Assembly (NCBI GenBank): GCA_902564695.1
Contig: CACFCB010000011.1
Location: 1-39,573 of the forward strand
Source: an uncultured Prochlorococcus sp.
GTDB taxonomy: Bacteria > Cyanobacteriota > Cyanobacteriia > PCC-6307 > Cyanobiaceae
DNA: 39,573 bases
Direction of reading: 5' to 3'
Under the pieces are notes generated by a model. It worked only from the letters and a program-made list of their open reading frames with translations, did not search any database and was not told the origin of the DNA. Every line of letters begins with the position of its first letter. Within the stretch, counting starts at the first letter, position 1. Below, in pieces: positions 1 through 8,444 of the stretch. The position numbers were made by a program, and so were the translations under genes.

Positions 1-209
1 TATCTGTTGATGATATTCAAAAAGATGATGAGATTTATGAGTATCTAGTAGGAAGTAGTTCGTTTAAAGTTATTTGTGATCCCAAGAGCCTTATATACAT
101 TTATGGTATGCAGCTAGATTTCAGTACAGATCTTATTGGTGGAGGTTTTAATTTTACAAATCCAAATGCAACTCAAACTTGTGGCTGCGGAAGTTCTTTT
201 GCAGTTTAA
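1..209 (+). CDS. IscA/HesB-family iron-sulfur carrier, C-terminal part
   Basis: Only the last 68 codons are in the window (frame begins at base 3; stop TAA 207-209). The translated end has the family's hallmark cysteines: one in VICDPKS and a C-terminal CGCGSSF motif, together the three-cysteine set that A-type Fe-S carriers use to hold and pass on clusters. The stretch [18 protein letters not shown] is typical of cyanobacterial IscA/SufA proteins. It lies 31 bases upstream of the zeta-carotene desaturase on the same strand and may be cotranscribed with it. Which A-type paralogue it is cannot be decided from the C-terminus. Confidence 0.9.
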   Translation, partial: SVDDIQKDDEIYEYLVGSSSFKVICDPKSLIYIYGMQLDFSTDLIGGGFNFTNPNATQTCGCGSSFAV

Positions 210-240
210 ATTTAACTAATAAAAAAATTTAAATCAAACA

Positions 241-1566
241 ATGGATCAATCAGAGGAAATGGGTTTACATGTTTTCTTTTTCAATTATGCAAATCTTTTT
301 GCTTTGATGAGAAAAGTAGGTGCACTTGAAAATCTTTTACCCAAAGACCATACTCATCTGTTTGTAAACGAAGGCGGAAATATTAAATCCCTTGATTTTC
401 GATTTATTGCAGGGGCTCCATTTAATGGCTTAAAAGCCTTCTTTACGACACCTCAATTAAATTGGATTGATAAATTAAGAAATGCCATTGCTCTGGGAAC
501 AAGTCCCATCGTAAGAGGTCTTGTTGACTACGAGGGGGCAATGAAAACAATACGATCACTTGATTCCATAAGCTTTCAAAAATGGTTCCTTAACCATGGT
601 GGAAGCCTGAATAGTATTAAAAGGATGTGGAATCCCATTGCATATGCATTGGGATTTATTGATTGCGAAGCCATTTCTGCAAGATGCATGCTTACTATAT
701 TTATGATGTTTGCTTCTAAAACAGAAGCTTCCAAGCTAAACCTATTAAAAGGGTCGCCCCACAAATGGCTAACTAAGCCAATACTCGATTACATAGAAAA
801 AAAAGGCGGAAAACTTCACTTAAATAATATTGTCAAAGAAATTCATTCAGTGGATTCTGACCTCCCCTCAGTTACAGGGTTAACTCTTCAAACACCCGAT
901 GGTGAACAAAGAATCAAAGCAGATAAATATCTAGCTGCTTGCGATGTGTCAGGCATCAAAAGAATTATTCCTAGATCATGGAGACGTTTTACAGAGTTTG
1001 ATGCACTTTTCAAGCTTGATGCTGTTCCGGTTGCGACAGTTCAACTTAGATACGATGGCTGGGTTACCGAAATAAAAAATAAGCAAGCTCAAATAGATTT
1101 GAAATGCCCATCTGGTTTAGACAATTTGCTATATACCGCTGATGCTGATTTTAGTTGTTTCGCAGATTTAGCCTTATCAAGCCCAGAAGACTACAAAAAA
1201 GATGGTCTTGGCTCACTTCTTCAATGTGTTTTAACCCCTGGAGATCCTTGGATTACTAAATCTTCAGACGAAATTGTAAAGCATACTGATTTGCAAGTAA
1301 GAGCTCTTTTCCCTTCTTCAAGAGATTTGAAGCTCTTATGGAGCAATGTTGTTAAAGTGTCTCACTCTCTATATAGGGAAGCTCCTGGTATGGATCCATA
1401 TAGGCCAGATCAAAAAACCTCTTTTAGTAATTTCTTCTTAGCAGGCAGTTACACAAAACAGGACTACATTGACTCTATGGAAGGGGCAACAATGAGTGGG
1501 CATCTTGCTGCTTCAGCTATGCTCTCAAAGTCTGTTTCACTAGCAAAAAATTCTTCGGTTGCTTGA
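241..1566 (+). CDS. zds: Zeta-carotene desaturase lacking its N-terminal FAD-binding segment
   Basis: The protein (441 aa) matches plant-type zeta-carotene desaturase (CrtQ/Zds), the membrane-associated FAD enzyme that turns zeta-carotene into lycopene. Recognisable segments are EMGLHVFF near residue 6, [28 protein letters not shown] and the C-terminal FAD-contacting stretch [17 protein letters not shown] (about 401-417). Odd: family members run about 485 aa and carry a dinucleotide-binding GxGxxG motif in the first 15 residues, with EMGLH near residue 50. Here the ATG is only five codons before EMGLH, so about 45 residues are missing. An in-frame stop (220-222) lies upstream and the preceding gene ends at 209, so there is no room for the missing part. 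As written the enzyme should not bind FAD normally. This could be a real deletion or an assembly error. The downstream SRPBCC gene starts 3 bases after the stop. Confidence 0.9.
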   Translation: MDQSEEMGLHVFFFNYANLFALMRKVGALENLLPKDHTHLFVNEGGNIKSLDFRFIAGAPFNGLKAFFTTPQLNWIDKLRNAIALGTSPIVRGLVDYEGAMKTIRSLDSISFQKWFLNHGGSLNSIKRMWNPIAYALGFIDCEAISARCMLTIFMMFASKTEASKLNLLKGSPHKWLTKPILDYIEKKGGKLHLNNIVKEIHSVDSDLPSVTGLTLQTPDGEQRIKADKYLAACDVSGIKRIIPRSWRRFTEFDALFKLDAVPVATVQLRYDGWVTEIKNKQAQIDLKCPSGLDNLLYTADADFSCFADLALSSPEDYKKDGLGSLLQCVLTPGDPWITKSSDEIVKHTDLQVRALFPSSRDLKLLWSNVVKVSHSLYREAPGMDPYRPDQKTSFSNFFLAGSYTKQDYIDSMEGATMSGHLAASAMLSKSVSLAKNSSVA

Positions 1567-1569
1567 CAA

Positions 1570-2022
1570 ATGGGAAAGTGGCTCGATCACACCGTCATAA
1601 GTGAAATTCATGCTCCAGTTGAACTTGTCTGGAAATTTTGGAGTGATTTAGATTCAATGCCTTTGTGGATGACATGGATTGAATCGGTTAAAACAATCGA
1701 CGAAAAAACCTCCACACTTCCTGATTTAACTGAATGGACACTTGCCGCTAATGGCTTTCGTTTTAAATGGAAAGCTCAAATAACAGAAAGAGTAGAAGCT
1801 CAAAAATTGGAGTGGAATTCAGTTGGTGGTTTACCTACTAAAGGTTCAGTTCGTTTTTACAGTGAAGAAAGCTCTAAAACAGTTGTTAAATTAAAAATTT
1901 CATACGAATTACCAAAAGTTTTAGCAAACCTAATGAAAGAAAATATTCTTGGTGGAATGGTCACAAAAGAATTACAAAAAAACCTGGATTCTTTTAAAGA
2001 ACTTGTAGAGAAATCAGTATAA
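1570..2022 (+). CDS. SRPBCC (cyclase/dehydrase, START-like) protein
   Basis: A 150-residue protein with the look of the polyketide cyclase/dehydrase or coenzyme Q-binding fold: HTVISEIHAPVELVWKFWSDLDSMPLWMTWI at the N-terminus, then alternating strands (FRFKWKAQITE, KLEWNSVGG, GSVRFYSEE) and a long C-terminal helix. The family binds hydrophobic ligands in a deep pocket. The gene begins 3 bases after the carotene desaturase stop, so the two are very probably cotranscribed and perhaps translationally coupled. That suggests a role with carotenoids or another lipid-like ligand, but this is inference from position. No catalytic motif can be named. Confidence 0.85.
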   Translation: MGKWLDHTVISEIHAPVELVWKFWSDLDSMPLWMTWIESVKTIDEKTSTLPDLTEWTLAANGFRFKWKAQITERVEAQKLEWNSVGGLPTKGSVRFYSEESSKTVVKLKISYELPKVLANLMKENILGGMVTKELQKNLDSFKELVEKSV

Positions 2023-2041
2023 ATTTAATGACAATAAATTT
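2021..2041. terminator. Weak A/T stem between convergent genes
   Basis: AAATTTA (2021-2027) and TAAATTT (2035-2041) form a 7-bp inverted repeat with a 7-base loop. It spans the ends of two convergent genes, the SRPBCC gene (stop 2020-2022) and hemD (stop 2025-2027). The stem contains no G or C, so it is at best a weak bidirectional terminator and may be chance in AT-rich DNA. Confidence 0.25.
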
Positions 2042-2825
2042 CTAAACAAGCTTCTAATAATCCTTCGAGATCATGAGGATTGGCTTCTTTATCAGGCTTT
2101 CTTATAAGATTTGAACAGGTTATACTTGTTTGTGGTCCAATCGATACAACTTTCATATTTTCAAGCAATTTCAACCAATTTTCACCAAAATATTTTGTAA
2201 ATAAGTGAACAGTATTAATTACTGTCTTACCACTTGTAAAAGCAATAATATCTATGTTTCTACTATTTAAAGCATCTATAGTTGTTTGAGGAATATCATT
2301 GGGACAAGAAGATTCATAAGCAGCCACTTCAGTAACCTCTGCTTTTTTAATTTTGAAAGAATCAGATAATATTGATCTACCACCAGTTTGTACTCTAGGA
2401 ATCAATAGTTTTAAACCTTTTGGATGTTGAGGAAAATGCTCAATTAAACTATCGGCAACAAAGCGCGGAGGAACGAAACTTATTTTTGCGTCAAGATCTG
2501 ATAACAAAGAAGCTGTTTTTCTTCCAACAGCCGCAATTTTTATAGTCTGAGATATTTTAGATAAAGATAAATCAATTCGATTCATTCTTTCTTCAACATT
2601 TCTAACACCATTAGTACTAGAAAAGATTATCCAATCAAATAAATCAATTTTATTTAAAGCGTCATCTAAAGGTCCCCAGTCATTCGGCGGACCAATAATC
2701 AAAGAAGGAAGATCAAATACTTCAGCTCCATTTTTTTTAAAAATCTCATGAGCTTCTGAAATCTGTTCTTGGGCCCGTGTAACAATTATTTTTTTGTGTG
2801 TTAATGGCATTTCTTTCTGCATCAT
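2025..2825 (-). CDS. hemD: Uroporphyrinogen-III synthase
   Basis: A 266-residue protein of the HemD family, which cyclises hydroxymethylbilane with inversion of ring D to give uroporphyrinogen III, the branch point to chlorophyll, haem and cobalamin. Characteristic pieces are the N-terminal KIIVTRAQEQ strand-turn, FDWIIFSSTNGVRNV (about 64-78), IAAVGRKTASLL (about 97-108), the second-lobe LLIPRVQTGG, and DIIAFTSGKTVINTV. The family is poorly conserved, but both alpha/beta lobes are complete and the length is normal. The start is the first of two adjacent ATGs; ATG at codon 6 (MPLTHKK) is a plausible alternative. It is convergent with the SRPBCC gene. Confidence 0.9.
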   Translation of the reverse strand: MMQKEMPLTHKKIIVTRAQEQISEAHEIFKKNGAEVFDLPSLIIGPPNDWGPLDDALNKIDLFDWIIFSSTNGVRNVEERMNRIDLSLSKISQTIKIAAVGRKTASLLSDLDAKISFVPPRFVADSLIEHFPQHPKGLKLLIPRVQTGGRSILSDSFKIKKAEVTEVAAYESSCPNDIPQTTIDALNSRNIDIIAFTSGKTVINTVHLFTKYFGENWLKLLENMKVVSIGPQTSITCSNLIRKPDKEANPHDLEGLLEACLEIYCH

Positions 2826-2911
2826 CCCAAGAAAATCAAAAAATACCCTTTTAAATAATTTAAAGAATAATAAGACTTTTTAGAATAATAATTTCATCAA
2901 GTAAACAATTT

Positions 2912-4543
2912 TCAATCAGTAAATTCTTTTTTCGATTCCTTATCTATTTTTTTATTAGATATTTTTAATTGCAAAATATGTTGTAAAATTTCCATTTGTG
3001 CTTCCTCTGTTTGACTAGGACTATAGGCCAAAGGAATGTCATGATGAATGGATTTTTTTATTTGATCAAATAAATATGGACATCCATATACAATAATTCC
3101 TAATAATCGTTTCTCAATTTCTAAATTTTTTATAGCATCTACCCATTGCTGATTATTATAATCTGAACCAATAAATGGCTTACCTCTTACAAATAGCTGA
3201 ATAAGAATCTTACCATTACCTATTTTTTCCAATTCTAAAAATTTTTTATTATTTTTTTGCCATGGACTTATACCCATTGGGTGTATAATTAAATTATTAA
3301 AACCTAATTTTTTTGGTAAAGCTAATGCAGGAATTGCATTATTAGATACTTGTTCAAAATTATCAATTTTTATCAGATTGATATCATTTCTACTCACTTT
3401 TTTAAGATATTTTTCCCCAACAAAAATTGATTTTTTTACAATAGATTTACTCAATTGATATGCCTCAAATAAAAAGTTTTGATTTGATAAATTCATTGAT
3501 ATTGAATTTTTAAACTTATTATTTTTGCTTATTAAATCAATTTGTTTTTTCCTTCTTTCCCTAGATTTATTTAATCTCTCCAAGGAAACTTTTCCAGAAT
3601 AAACTGCTTCAGTAAGAGAATCGATTGCCTCATCTATATTTTCAGGCATAAGTAACAAATCTATACCCGCATCAAATGCCAAGACTTCCGCCACTCCACT
3701 AGGATATTTATTAGCAATAGCATTCATAACCAAAGCATCAGTTACAACTAAGCCATCAAATTTCAATTTAATACGTAATAAATCATTAACTAATTTTTTT
3801 GACAATGTTGCAGGATAAATAGGGTCAATACTTGGGAAGAATAAATGTCCAATCATGAGACTATTTATTCCTTGATTAATTAAAGATCTAAACGGAATTA
3901 GCTCAAAACTCTCTAATGCAGATAAATCATTTTGTATTTTTGGCAAATCTAAATGTGAATCAACTTCTGAATTTCCATGACCAGGAAAATGTTTCGCACA
4001 AGTCAACATATTTGATAAAGATACACCCCTTTGATAAGCACAAGTTAAATTTTCGACCGTTTCAGGATCCTCTCCCCATGCTCTTAGATTTATTACTGGA
4101 TTATTTGAATTATTATTGATATCACAGACTGGAGCTAACAGCCAGTTTAAACCAATATTTTTTGCTTCTTGACCACTGTAATATCCAACCTTCTCCGCTA
4201 TTGAAATTCCTAGATTATGATCTTTTTTATAAATCTGAGCTATACCCATTGGTGGTAGAAACTGTATCCCTCCATTAAATCTTTGACCTACTCCTTCCTC
4301 AATATCAGCGCATAAGAGAAGTGGTTTAGCGGCCCATTCTTTTAAAATGTTGCAACGAATTTCTAATTCTTTAACAGTTCCTCCAAAAAAAATAACACCT
4401 CCAACACCAGCCTCTAAAAGTCTCTTGAGATTTGCATTAGATAACTCTAAGTTTGGATATAAACGTTGTGAATCAAGATTAAATCCACTAGCTCTGACTA
4501 TAAATAATTCAGCAACTTGTCTTCTAAGATCAGATTTATTCAT
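2912..4543 (-). CDS. nagZ: Glycoside hydrolase family 3 beta-N-acetylhexosaminidase
   Basis: The GH3 protein carries the NagZ signature CAKHFPGHGNSEVDSHLDLP in its first half; the His and Asp in the flexible loop serve as the unusual acid/base pair of NagZ, and DALVMNAI later supplies the expected catalytic aspartate. NagZ removes GlcNAc from muropeptides during cell-wall recycling. At about 543 aa it is longer than E. coli NagZ (about 340 aa): after the barrel there is a C-terminal region of about 200 residues, as in other GH3 members with an added alpha/beta domain. The start is taken at ATG 4543, preceded by GGAA; the TTG two codons upstream is less likely. rbfA lies 17 bases upstream. anmK, another recycling gene, is at 27.2-28.3 kb. 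Confidence 0.88.
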   Translation of the reverse strand: MNKSDLRRQVAELFIVRASGFNLDSQRLYPNLELSNANLKRLLEAGVGGVIFFGGTVKELEIRCNILKEWAAKPLLLCADIEEGVGQRFNGGIQFLPPMGIAQIYKKDHNLGISIAEKVGYYSGQEAKNIGLNWLLAPVCDINNNSNNPVINLRAWGEDPETVENLTCAYQRGVSLSNMLTCAKHFPGHGNSEVDSHLDLPKIQNDLSALESFELIPFRSLINQGINSLMIGHLFFPSIDPIYPATLSKKLVNDLLRIKLKFDGLVVTDALVMNAIANKYPSGVAEVLAFDAGIDLLLMPENIDEAIDSLTEAVYSGKVSLERLNKSRERRKKQIDLISKNNKFKNSISMNLSNQNFLFEAYQLSKSIVKKSIFVGEKYLKKVSRNDINLIKIDNFEQVSNNAIPALALPKKLGFNNLIIHPMGISPWQKNNKKFLELEKIGNGKILIQLFVRGKPFIGSDYNNQQWVDAIKNLEIEKRLLGIIVYGCPYLFDQIKKSIHHDIPLAYSPSQTEEAQMEILQHILQLKISNKKIDKESKKEFTD

Positions 4544-4560
4544 AAGCAAGTTTCCAAAAT

Positions 4561-4947
4561 CTATATATCTTGAGTGCTGATATCTTTATTTTTACGTTCA
4601 AGTTCTAATGAAGTTAAAAGATCTAAAACAGAAGAACCTTTTGTCATTCCTTTATCAAGTTTAAACACAATATCAAGAGATCGTCTCATGTGAAGCCTTC
4701 GCGCAAGCTCACCTCGAATAAATGCCTTTGCTTCCTCTAAACAATCTAGTACCTCAGACTTCGTTTCTTCCTCACCAAATAGACTTACAAAAACCTTCGC
4801 ATGTTGTAAATCACCAGACACTTCAACAGTAGTAACAGTAATCATAGCTTGATGAATTCTTTCATCTCTAATCCCATTAACTAAAAGTTCGCTAACTTCT
4901 CTTTTCAGTAAAGCTGCTAATTTTTCAACCCTTCTTGGATTAGCCAT
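4561..4947 (-). CDS. rbfA: Ribosome-binding factor A
   Basis: A 128-residue RbfA: the N-terminal [22 protein letters not shown] helix, then [23 protein letters not shown] and the C-terminal [24 protein letters not shown], giving the single KH-like domain of the family. RbfA binds the 30S subunit and acts in late 16S rRNA 5'-end maturation and cold adaptation. ATG 4947 is a firm start because MANxRRVxK is the usual beginning. It sits between DUF751 (2 bases upstream) and nagZ (17 bases downstream), so the three probably form one transcript. Confidence 0.95.
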   Translation of the reverse strand: MANPRRVEKLAALLKREVSELLVNGIRDERIHQAMITVTTVEVSGDLQHAKVFVSLFGEEETKSEVLDCLEEAKAFIRGELARRLHMRRSLDIVFKLDKGMTKGSSVLDLLTSLELERKNKDISTQDI

Positions 4948-4949
4948 AA

Positions 4950-5156
4950 CTAAATAATTGTTGAGGGGAAAGCCATAGCCTTTAATAAGAAAATGATTGT
5001 TATTAGTCCACTGATGAATGCACCTATAAGAGCAATTGCGGTAATTGGATTACTACCTCGTTTAATCAAAGGTGAAATTGAAGCAGTAAATACACCCAAA
5101 ACTATGGTGATGAGATATTTGGGATATCTAGATACATTAGAAAAAAACTCACCCAT
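4950..5156 (-). CDS. DUF751 small membrane protein
   Basis: A 68-residue protein with two hydrophobic segments ([17 protein letters not shown] and [21 protein letters not shown]) after the N-terminal [14 protein letters not shown]. This agrees with DUF751, a family of cyanobacteria and plastids of unknown function. The start is placed at ATG 5156, with GGTGGT just upstream, rather than at a TTG four codons earlier, because family members begin close to the FxxNVSRYPxY motif. The gene abuts rbfA with 2 bases between them, so cotranscription is likely. Function unknown. Confidence 0.8.
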   Translation of the reverse strand: MGEFFSNVSRYPKYLITIVLGVFTASISPLIKRGSNPITAIALIGAFISGLITIIFLLKAMAFPSTII

Positions 5157-5215
5157 TTTTACCACCAAAAGACGTAATTAATAGCTACTCTGCTAACCAT
5201 TTGAAGGAACATAAA

Positions 5216-5929
5216 ATGTTGGAACTTCATCAATTTAGGCACTCACCTTATTGTTTGAAAGTAAGAATGGCATTGGCTGCAAAAAAGCTTGAATATCGAA
5301 CTGTTGAGATAACTCCAGCCATAGGGCAAATAGATATCTTTCAAAAAACAGGTCAAAAAAAATTACCTGTCCTTTTTGATAATGAAATCACAATTAATGA
5401 TTCAAGTTCAATAATACGACATTTAGAGAAAATTCAATTAGAGCCAAAATTAATTCCAGTTAAGCCAAAGGAAGCTTTTCAAGCTCACATCATTGAAAAT
5501 TGGGTAGATACAACTTTGGCAAAATCAATAAAAATTGTCTTTCTAGAGGAGATGATGAAAGATCCAATATTGCTTTATTCTTTATTAAATAAAGAAATCT
5601 CAACATCTAAGCAAAAGCGTTTTTTTCAGATTCCTCTTAACGTTTCCAGTAAGATTTATGGATTGAAAAACCAAGGAGAGAAAGAATCTCTCAAATTCAA
5701 TCTAAAATATCTTACAAATTTCATTGAGAAAGAAAAATTTCTTGTTGGTAGCAAACTCTCTATTGCTGACATTGCAGTAGCATCTCAATTATCGCTACTC
5801 AATTTCCCTAAATCAGCTGGGGAGAATTTAACAGGAAAAGGTTGTTCATCCTATTGCAATGATCCAAGTCTTAAAAATCTTTTTGAGTGGAGAAATGAAA
5901 TTGAAGATACCTTAACAACAATTAATTAA
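5216..5929 (+). CDS. Glutathione S-transferase family protein
   Basis: About 237 residues with a thioredoxin-fold N-terminal domain and a helical C-terminal domain. Seen directly: HSPYCLKVRMAL (the Ser-Pro-Tyr-Cys active-site turn near residues 10-13), KKLPVLFD (the cis-proline that positions glutathione) and INDSSSIIRHLE (the gamma-glutamyl-binding segment). The C-terminal domain has FLVGSKLSIADIAVASQL, the conserved N-capping motif of GSTs. The ATG at 5216 has AAGGAA just upstream and is preferred to a TTG at 5201. It is divergent from DUF751. The last 8 bases overlap the convergent lumenal gene. The substrate is unknown; a reductase or isomerase role is as likely as conjugation. Confidence 0.88.
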   Translation: MLELHQFRHSPYCLKVRMALAAKKLEYRTVEITPAIGQIDIFQKTGQKKLPVLFDNEITINDSSSIIRHLEKIQLEPKLIPVKPKEAFQAHIIENWVDTTLAKSIKIVFLEEMMKDPILLYSLLNKEISTSKQKRFFQIPLNVSSKIYGLKNQGEKESLKFNLKYLTNFIEKEKFLVGSKLSIADIAVASQLSLLNFPKSAGENLTGKGCSSYCNDPSLKNLFEWRNEIEDTLTTIN

Positions 5930-6653
5930 TTCGCGTCTTACTAAGTATTAATTTAGATTTCTGGGTTTGAACTGGTAAAGAAATAAGATTTTGTCCAGGC
6001 TGGGAATAAATTGCCTGAAATTGTTCTGCACAAATATTAAAATCACTTTGTTTCATGAGAATATTTTCCTCAGGACTACATTTTCTAAATTCAGTTAATG
6101 TCTCTACTTGACTAACTCTACTTAATTCTCGAGAATGTAATATTTGCAAAATCAATTCATCGGTAATAAAAATGTCATTGTTTATTTTCTTCTGAAGTCT
6201 CCCAATAATTTTTGTCTCTAAATACCTATCTTCAGTTAATCTAGCAAACTGACGATTGGGAGATTTAGGATCATTTTTAACATCTAAAAATTGACTATCT
6301 TTTATGTTCATTGCATAAGATTTAGTATTGTTTTCTCGATCTGCAATTAATTTCCCAGAAGAGTTGTATAAGAATTTAGCTGAGTAAATAGTAGATTCAT
6401 TACTATTATCTCCTTCCATTTGAGTACTTACATCCCAAGCGCCCTCAAACCAATCAGGATAAACTAAATCATCATTTAAACTTGGACGCTTGAATGCATA
6501 AGGAAGATGCCAATCAGGCCAGCTTGATTTACGTAGAGCCAGATAGGATGGTTTAAAGATATTTAATTCAACGAAATTTTCGCCAAAAGAAGGTTGGATA
6601 CAAGTAAATATAAGGAAGCAAGAAATCAAAAAAAAGAAAAAGATCTTTCTCAT
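5922..6653 (-). CDS. Secreted or lumenal conserved hypothetical (DUF6816-like)
   Basis: A 243-residue protein with a clear signal peptide: basic MRK, a hydrophobic core of about 17 residues rich in Phe/Ile/Leu, and a probable cleavage site at PSFGEN. The mature part begins with WPDWHLPYAFKRPSLNDDLVYPDWFEGAWDVST, a Trp-rich pattern I associate with a cyanobacterial and plant-chloroplast family of unknown function (tentatively DUF6816); the rest alternates short strands as a small beta-barrel would. It is probably periplasmic or in the thylakoid lumen. The start codon shares CATG with the divergent crr7 gene. No enzymatic residues are recognised. Confidence 0.7.
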   Translation of the reverse strand: MRKIFFFFLISCFLIFTCIQPSFGENFVELNIFKPSYLALRKSSWPDWHLPYAFKRPSLNDDLVYPDWFEGAWDVSTQMEGDNSNESTIYSAKFLYNSSGKLIADRENNTKSYAMNIKDSQFLDVKNDPKSPNRQFARLTEDRYLETKIIGRLQKKINNDIFITDELILQILHSRELSRVSQVETLTEFRKCSPEENILMKQSDFNICAEQFQAIYSQPGQNLISLPVQTQKSKLILSKTRIN

Positions 6654-6915
6654 GCCTGATCCACTAATAAGAGAACTTGATGATTATGTTGTATTAGTTC
6701 CTGGCGAAAGTGAAAGATTTTTAAATAAAGAAGAAACTCTCCTATGGCTGGAATCTTGGTTAAATAATTTTGATTCTTTACCATTGGATTTGGAAGACAA
6801 ATCTTCAATTCAAGAAGCTGCACAACATTTACTTGATACAGCTTGCGACCTAGAAATCAAACCAGGTTTTACAGTTCAGTGGTATGCCGTACGGCTTGAG
6901 CGTCCGGGTCAATAA
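6652..6915 (+). CDS. CRR7-like protein (chlororespiratory reduction 7 family)
   Basis: An 87-residue protein starting MPDPLIRELDDYVVLVPGE and ending LLDTACDLEIKPG(x)6QWYAVRLE, the conserved frame of the CRR7 family. In plants CRR7 is needed for assembly or stability of the chloroplast NDH complex; cyanobacterial homologues are small soluble proteins and a similar link to NDH-1 is inferred. Its last 47 bases overlap the end of aroK on the other strand. The overlap encodes the conserved QWYAVRLE end, so it is genuine rather than a misplaced stop. The start overlaps the start of the divergent lumenal gene. Confidence 0.85.
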   Translation: MPDPLIRELDDYVVLVPGESERFLNKEETLLWLESWLNNFDSLPLDLEDKSSIQEAAQHLLDTACDLEIKPGFTVQWYAVRLERPGQ

Positions 6916-7465
6916 GTATGCTTGGCAACCGTTCTACAATAATAGAAGCAACTTCATAAGAAGATTGATCTTGAATTTGTATCCTCAAATCTGATTCTAA
7001 ATAAATTGGTTTTCTACTTTCATATATCTGACTAAAACTTTTAGATAAATCATCCTCAACAAGCAAAGGACGTTTATTGGGATCATTTCTTAAGCGTTGA
7101 ATTGAACGTTTTAAATCAAGATCCAGCCATATGACGATTCCTTGATGAAGAATGCCCCAGTTTTCAGGTACTGTCACTAAACCACCACCAGTAGCAATAA
7201 CAAGTGAATGATGTTGACTAATTTCTTTTAGAACTTGTTTTTCAAGTTCTCTAAAAGCTGATTCACCATTATTTTCAAAAATGCTTGAAATAGATTGTTT
7301 GGAAGCTTTTTCTATCACATCGTCAATATCAACAAAAGCATAATTAATCATTTTGGCTAGATCTGGACCGGTCTGGCTCTTACCAGAACCCATCATTCCT
7401 ATCAAGAAAATATTCCGACCACCTAACTTTTCTTTAAGTGATTGTTGGGGTGATTGAGGGAGCAT
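6869..7465 (-). CDS. aroK: Shikimate kinase
   Basis: A 198-residue P-loop kinase that phosphorylates shikimate at the 3-hydroxyl in aromatic amino acid synthesis. Motifs: Walker A GMMGSGKS at residues 23-30, shikimate-binding FVDIDDVIEKA, the FRELEKQVL arginine region, ATGGGLV for substrate contact, and NDPNKRPLL in the lid. The length fits cyanobacterial members. It starts at ATG 7465 and is divergent from the double PTPS gene, 52 bases away. The C-terminus overlaps crr7 by 47 bases in convergent orientation. Confidence 0.95.
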   Translation of the reverse strand: MLPQSPQQSLKEKLGGRNIFLIGMMGSGKSQTGPDLAKMINYAFVDIDDVIEKASKQSISSIFENNGESAFRELEKQVLKEISQHHSLVIATGGGLVTVPENWGILHQGIVIWLDLDLKRSIQRLRNDPNKRPLLVEDDLSKSFSQIYESRKPIYLESDLRIQIQDQSSYEVASIIVERLPSILIDPDAQAVRHTTEL

Positions 7466-7517
7466 AAAGACAGAAGTAACTAAAACTTATTAGGATGTTG
7501 AAAGATGTGAAAAAATT

Positions 7518-8444
7518 ATGAAATCAATCACATCTAATTTCCCTCATGGAGAGGGAAGAAGCTGTGTAATCACTAGGCGCGCTTGCTTTAGCGCAAGCCA
7601 CCTTTATAGGCTTCCTGAATTATCTGATGACGATAATTCAGCTTTGTTTGGTGCATGCTCAATAGCTCCTGGCCACGGGCATAATTACGAGTTAATCGTA
7701 ACTATGGAAGGAGAGCTTAATAAATATGGCATGGTCCTCAACCTTTCAGAGGTAAAGCACGCCATCAAAAACGAAATAACAAGTCAACTTGACTTTCGTT
7801 TTCTGAATGAAACTTGGCCAGAATTTGACCTTTCTAAACCTGAGGGTTGCCTTCCCACAACTGAAAGTTTAGTTCGTATTATGTGGAAGCGCCTCAAATC
7901 TCACTTACCTCTAAAATCCCTTCGACTTTACGAAAACCCAAAACTTTGGGCTGATTACAACGGTAATGCTATGGATGCTTATTTAACAGTTCAAACTCAC
8001 TTTTCAGCGGCTCATCGCCTTGCGAGAGAAGACCTTCCTCAAAAAGAAAATGAAAAAATTTTCGGTAAATGTGCTAGGCCTAATGGACATGGTCATAACT
8101 ACTTAGTAGACATAACCGTAAAAGGAAAGATTAATCCTAGGACTGGAATGATTTGTGATTTATCTGCATTAAATAGTCTAATTAATGATTTAATTGTAGA
8201 ACCTTTCGATCATACCTTTTTAAACAAAGATATTCCTTATTTTGCAAATTGTGTGCCAACAGCTGAAAATATTGCATTACATATTTCAGATAAATTAACT
8301 AACCCTATTAACGCTATTGGAGCAAACTTATACAAAATCAAATTACAAGAAAGTCCCAATAATGCTGCCGAAGTTTATGCAAAAGTTCCTGAGTCTAAAA
8401 ATGATACGAAAGGATCAAAAAATCAGGTAAGTCTACTGAGATAA
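7518..8444 (+). CDS. Tandem 6-pyruvoyl-tetrahydropterin synthase / QueD-like protein
   Basis: A 308-residue protein made of two T-fold PTPS/QueD domains. Domain 1 (about 17-140) has zinc ligands His28 (FSASH), His53 and His55 (GHGHNY) and the catalytic-type Cys47. Domain 2 (about 155-290) has His166 (SAAH), His191 and His193, Cys185, and the Asp231-His232 pair (FDHTFLN) plus Glu278 (QESPNNAAE). In domain 1 the Asp-His pair reads Asp92-Phe93 (LDFRFLN), so its catalytic histidine is gone, although Glu139 is kept. The family makes 6-carboxytetrahydropterin (queuosine) or 6-pyruvoyltetrahydropterin from dihydroneopterin triphosphate; which product forms here is undecided. Fused copies are known in cyanobacteria. 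A RibD-type reductase follows with no gap. Confidence 0.88.
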   Translation: MKSITSNFPHGEGRSCVITRRACFSASHLYRLPELSDDDNSALFGACSIAPGHGHNYELIVTMEGELNKYGMVLNLSEVKHAIKNEITSQLDFRFLNETWPEFDLSKPEGCLPTTESLVRIMWKRLKSHLPLKSLRLYENPKLWADYNGNAMDAYLTVQTHFSAAHRLAREDLPQKENEKIFGKCARPNGHGHNYLVDITVKGKINPRTGMICDLSALNSLINDLIVEPFDHTFLNKDIPYFANCVPTAENIALHISDKLTNPINAIGANLYKIKLQESPNNAAEVYAKVPESKNDTKGSKNQVSLLR

